Part shown: in pieces, positions 62,676-64,000 of the stretch
Numbering within the stretch: the first letter of the stretch is position 1
Layout: each line of letters starts with the position of its first letter
Origin: an uncultured Ferrovibrio sp.
Lineage (GTDB): Bacteria > Pseudomonadota > Alphaproteobacteria > Ferrovibrionales > Ferrovibrionaceae
Direction of reading: 5' to 3'
Assembly: GCF_937960835.1 (NCBI RefSeq)
Contig: NZ_CALGPC010000017.1
Coordinates: 62,001-126,000 of the forward strand
DNA length: 64,000 nt
Position numbers and translations under genes: made by a program
The notes under the pieces: generated by a model
What the model was told of the DNA's origin: nothing
What the model saw: only the letters and a program-made list of their open reading frames with translations
Databases searched by the model: none

Positions 62676-63485
62676 ATGGCGGTGCTGATCGACAGCCATT
62701 GCCACCTCGATTTCGAGGATTTCGCTGCCGAGCGCGATGCCGTCATTGAGCGGGCACGGCAGGCAGGCGTTGGTCTGATGCTGACCATTTCGACGCGGCT
62801 GGATCAGTTCGACCGCGTGCTGGACGTGGCTGAGTCCTATCCGGATGTCTATTGCACGGTCGGCATCCATCCGCATGAGGCCAGCGAATATGTCGATGTC
62901 GATGCGGCGAAGCTGATCGAGCTGACCAGGCATCCCAAGGTGGTCGGCATCGGCGAGACGGGTCTTGATTATTTCTACGAGCATAGCGACCGGGAATCGC
63001 AGAAGCGCTGTTTCCTGGCGCATATCGCGGCGGCGCGCGAAACCGGCCTTCCCATCGTGATCCATACCCGCGATGCCGATGAGGATACGGCGGCGATCCT
63101 GGAAGCGGAGATGGCCAAGGGGAAGTTCAAGGGCCTGCTGCATTGCTTCTCGTCCGGGCACGGCCTGGCCGAGCTGGCGGTGAAGCACGGGATGATGGTC
63201 TCCTTCTCCGGCATCCTGACCTTCAACAAGGCGCGCAATGTGCAGGATTCTGCGCAGGCTCTGCCGCTGGAAAACCTTTTGGTTGAGACCGATGCGCCGT
63301 ATCTGGCACCGGTACCGCTGCGCGGCAAGCGCAACGAGCCATCCTATGTTGTGCATACCGCGGCCTTCCTGGCAAAGCTGAAGAATGTCGGCATCGCTGA
63401 AATCACTGAGCGAACGACCGAGAATTTCCTCCGCCTGTTCGACAAGGTACCCCGCGACGCCGTTGCGGATCGGAGGGCTGCTTGA
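62676..63485 (+). CDS. TatD family metal-dependent hydrolase
   Basis: A 269-residue TIM-barrel DNase-like hydrolase (YcfH type). IDSHCHLDFEDF carries the HxH metal site. VGIHPHEASEY, GIGETGLDYFYEH, PIVIHTRDADEDT, HCFSSG and ETDAPYLAPVP supply further ligands. It follows metG by 2 bases and precedes an MBL-fold hydrolase, the usual metG-tatD-MBL order. Despite the name it is unrelated to Tat export. Confidence 0.94.
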   Translation: MAVLIDSHCHLDFEDFAAERDAVIERARQAGVGLMLTISTRLDQFDRVLDVAESYPDVYCTVGIHPHEASEYVDVDAAKLIELTRHPKVVGIGETGLDYFYEHSDRESQKRCFLAHIAAARETGLPIVIHTRDADEDTAAILEAEMAKGKFKGLLHCFSSGHGLAELAVKHGMMVSFSGILTFNKARNVQDSAQALPLENLLVETDAPYLAPVPLRGKRNEPSYVVHTAAFLAKLKNVGIAEITERTTENFLRLFDKVPRDAVADRRAA

Positions 63486-63509
63486 GCAGTCGGACGGAGT
63501 AGGCGGCCG

Positions 63510-64000
63510 ATGAAGGCGATCATCCTGGGCTGCGGCGCGTCGCCCGGCGTTCCCCGCATCGATGGCGAATGGGGCGATTGCGATCCCGCCGAGCCGAAGA
63601 ACCGGCGCAGCCGCAGCTCGATCCTGGTCGAAGATGGCGGCAGCCGCGTGCTGGTCGATACCAGCCCCGATCTGCGCAACCAGCTCATCGCCAATGGCAT
63701 CACCTCGATCGATGCGGTTGTGTGGTCGCATGACCATGCCGACCAGACGCATGGGATCGACGATATCCGCTTCCTTGCCTATGCGGCGAAGAAGCGCATG
63801 CCGGCCTATGCCGATGCGTTCACCTCCGAGCGGCTGAAGCGGAAATTCGGCTATTGCTTTGAGAAAAGCAGCGATGGCTATCCGCCCATCATCGACCTGC
63901 AACTGATCGACGGGCCTTTCCAGGTCGGCGCGCTCGACATCCTGCCGATCCGTCAGAAGCACGGGAATATCACATCCCTGGGCTTCCGCTTCGGCGATCT
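63510..64000 (+). CDS. MBL-fold metallo-hydrolase (PhnP-like), 3' end outside window
   Basis: The first 163 codons of a metallo-beta-lactamase-fold hydrolase. MKAIILGCGASPGVPRIDG is the family start, and VVWSHDHADQTHGIDDIR is the metal-binding HxHxDQTHG motif of PhnP-like phosphodiesterases. It starts 24 bases after tatD and is probably in the same operon. The rest lies beyond the right edge. Confidence 0.92.
   Translation, partial: MKAIILGCGASPGVPRIDGEWGDCDPAEPKNRRSRSSILVEDGGSRVLVDTSPDLRNQLIANGITSIDAVVWSHDHADQTHGIDDIRFLAYAAKKRMPAYADAFTSERLKRKFGYCFEKSSDGYPPIIDLQLIDGPFQVGALDILPIRQKHGNITSLGFRFGD

Overview
This window is 64 kb of a GC-rich chromosome. Dense, short-spaced housekeeping clusters mark it as an alphaproteobacterium, most likely from the Rhodospirillales or a related order. 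The evidence is gene order: NYN-folK-rpoZ-rel-pyrE-pdxJ-acpS-lepB-rnc-era, argS-SPOR-nagZ-M50-scpA-scpB, tatABC-serS-surE-pcm-LysM/M23, pyrB-pyrC'-plsY-dprA remnant, and metG-tatD-MBL are all alphaproteobacterial neighbourhoods. I cannot name the genus. I saw no rRNA, tRNA, CRISPR array, prophage or complete insertion sequence.

Layout. 1-5.1 kb (minus): lytic transglycosylase, type II haloacid dehalogenase, alpha/beta hydrolase and gamma-glutamyltransferase (cut by the left edge), mostly overlapping or tightly spaced. 5.2-7.3 kb (plus): dapA, smpB and a molybdopterin oxidoreductase. 7.3-10.5 kb: an M81 (MlrC) peptidase divergent from a Tat-type solute-binding protein. 10.5-11.9 kb (minus): family 5 uracil-DNA glycosylase and a NYN-domain protein. 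11.9-19.6 kb (plus): the folK to era cluster. 19.6-21 kb (minus): AEC transporter and an orphan small protein. 21-27.5 kb (plus): AsmA, YihY/BrkB, IlvD and a second MlrC. 27.5-31.2 kb is the accessory part: REP-like palindromes, a SemiSWEET, an AT-rich islet with an unrecognised membrane protein, a LysR regulator and a repeat-containing small protein. 31.3-37.9 kb: recQ, an unassigned beta-barrel-like protein, GT2, esterase, xth and erpA. 38-52 kb: argS through the LysM/M23 lipoprotein, then a DUF815 ATPase. 52.3-55.1 kb: aldehyde dehydrogenase and ChrA, convergent on a shared terminator. 55.1-58.6 kb (minus): eroded dprA, plsY, a DHOase-like pyrC' and pyrB. 58.7-64 kb (plus): a helical protein coupled to a TPR-glycosyltransferase-like protein, then metG, tatD and an MBL hydrolase cut by the right edge.

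How the genes relate. Much of the window concerns envelope biogenesis and murein handling (Slt, NagZ, SPOR, LysM/M23, AsmA, PlsY, LepB, TatABC), translation (ArgS, SerS, MetG, SmpB, Era, Rnc), stringent response (Rel, omega) and pyrimidine synthesis (PyrB, PyrC', PyrE). Tat export is represented by both the machinery and a candidate substrate.

I found no clear new multi-gene system. The best leads are: a dprA gene that is visibly decaying; a dihydroorotase-like protein with altered catalytic positions; a LysM/M23 protein with degenerate metal ligands; a three-hairpin palindromic element between xth and erpA; the AT-rich islet at 28.2-29.4 kb; and the unassigned helical protein / TPR-glycosyltransferase pair at 58.7-61.0 kb.
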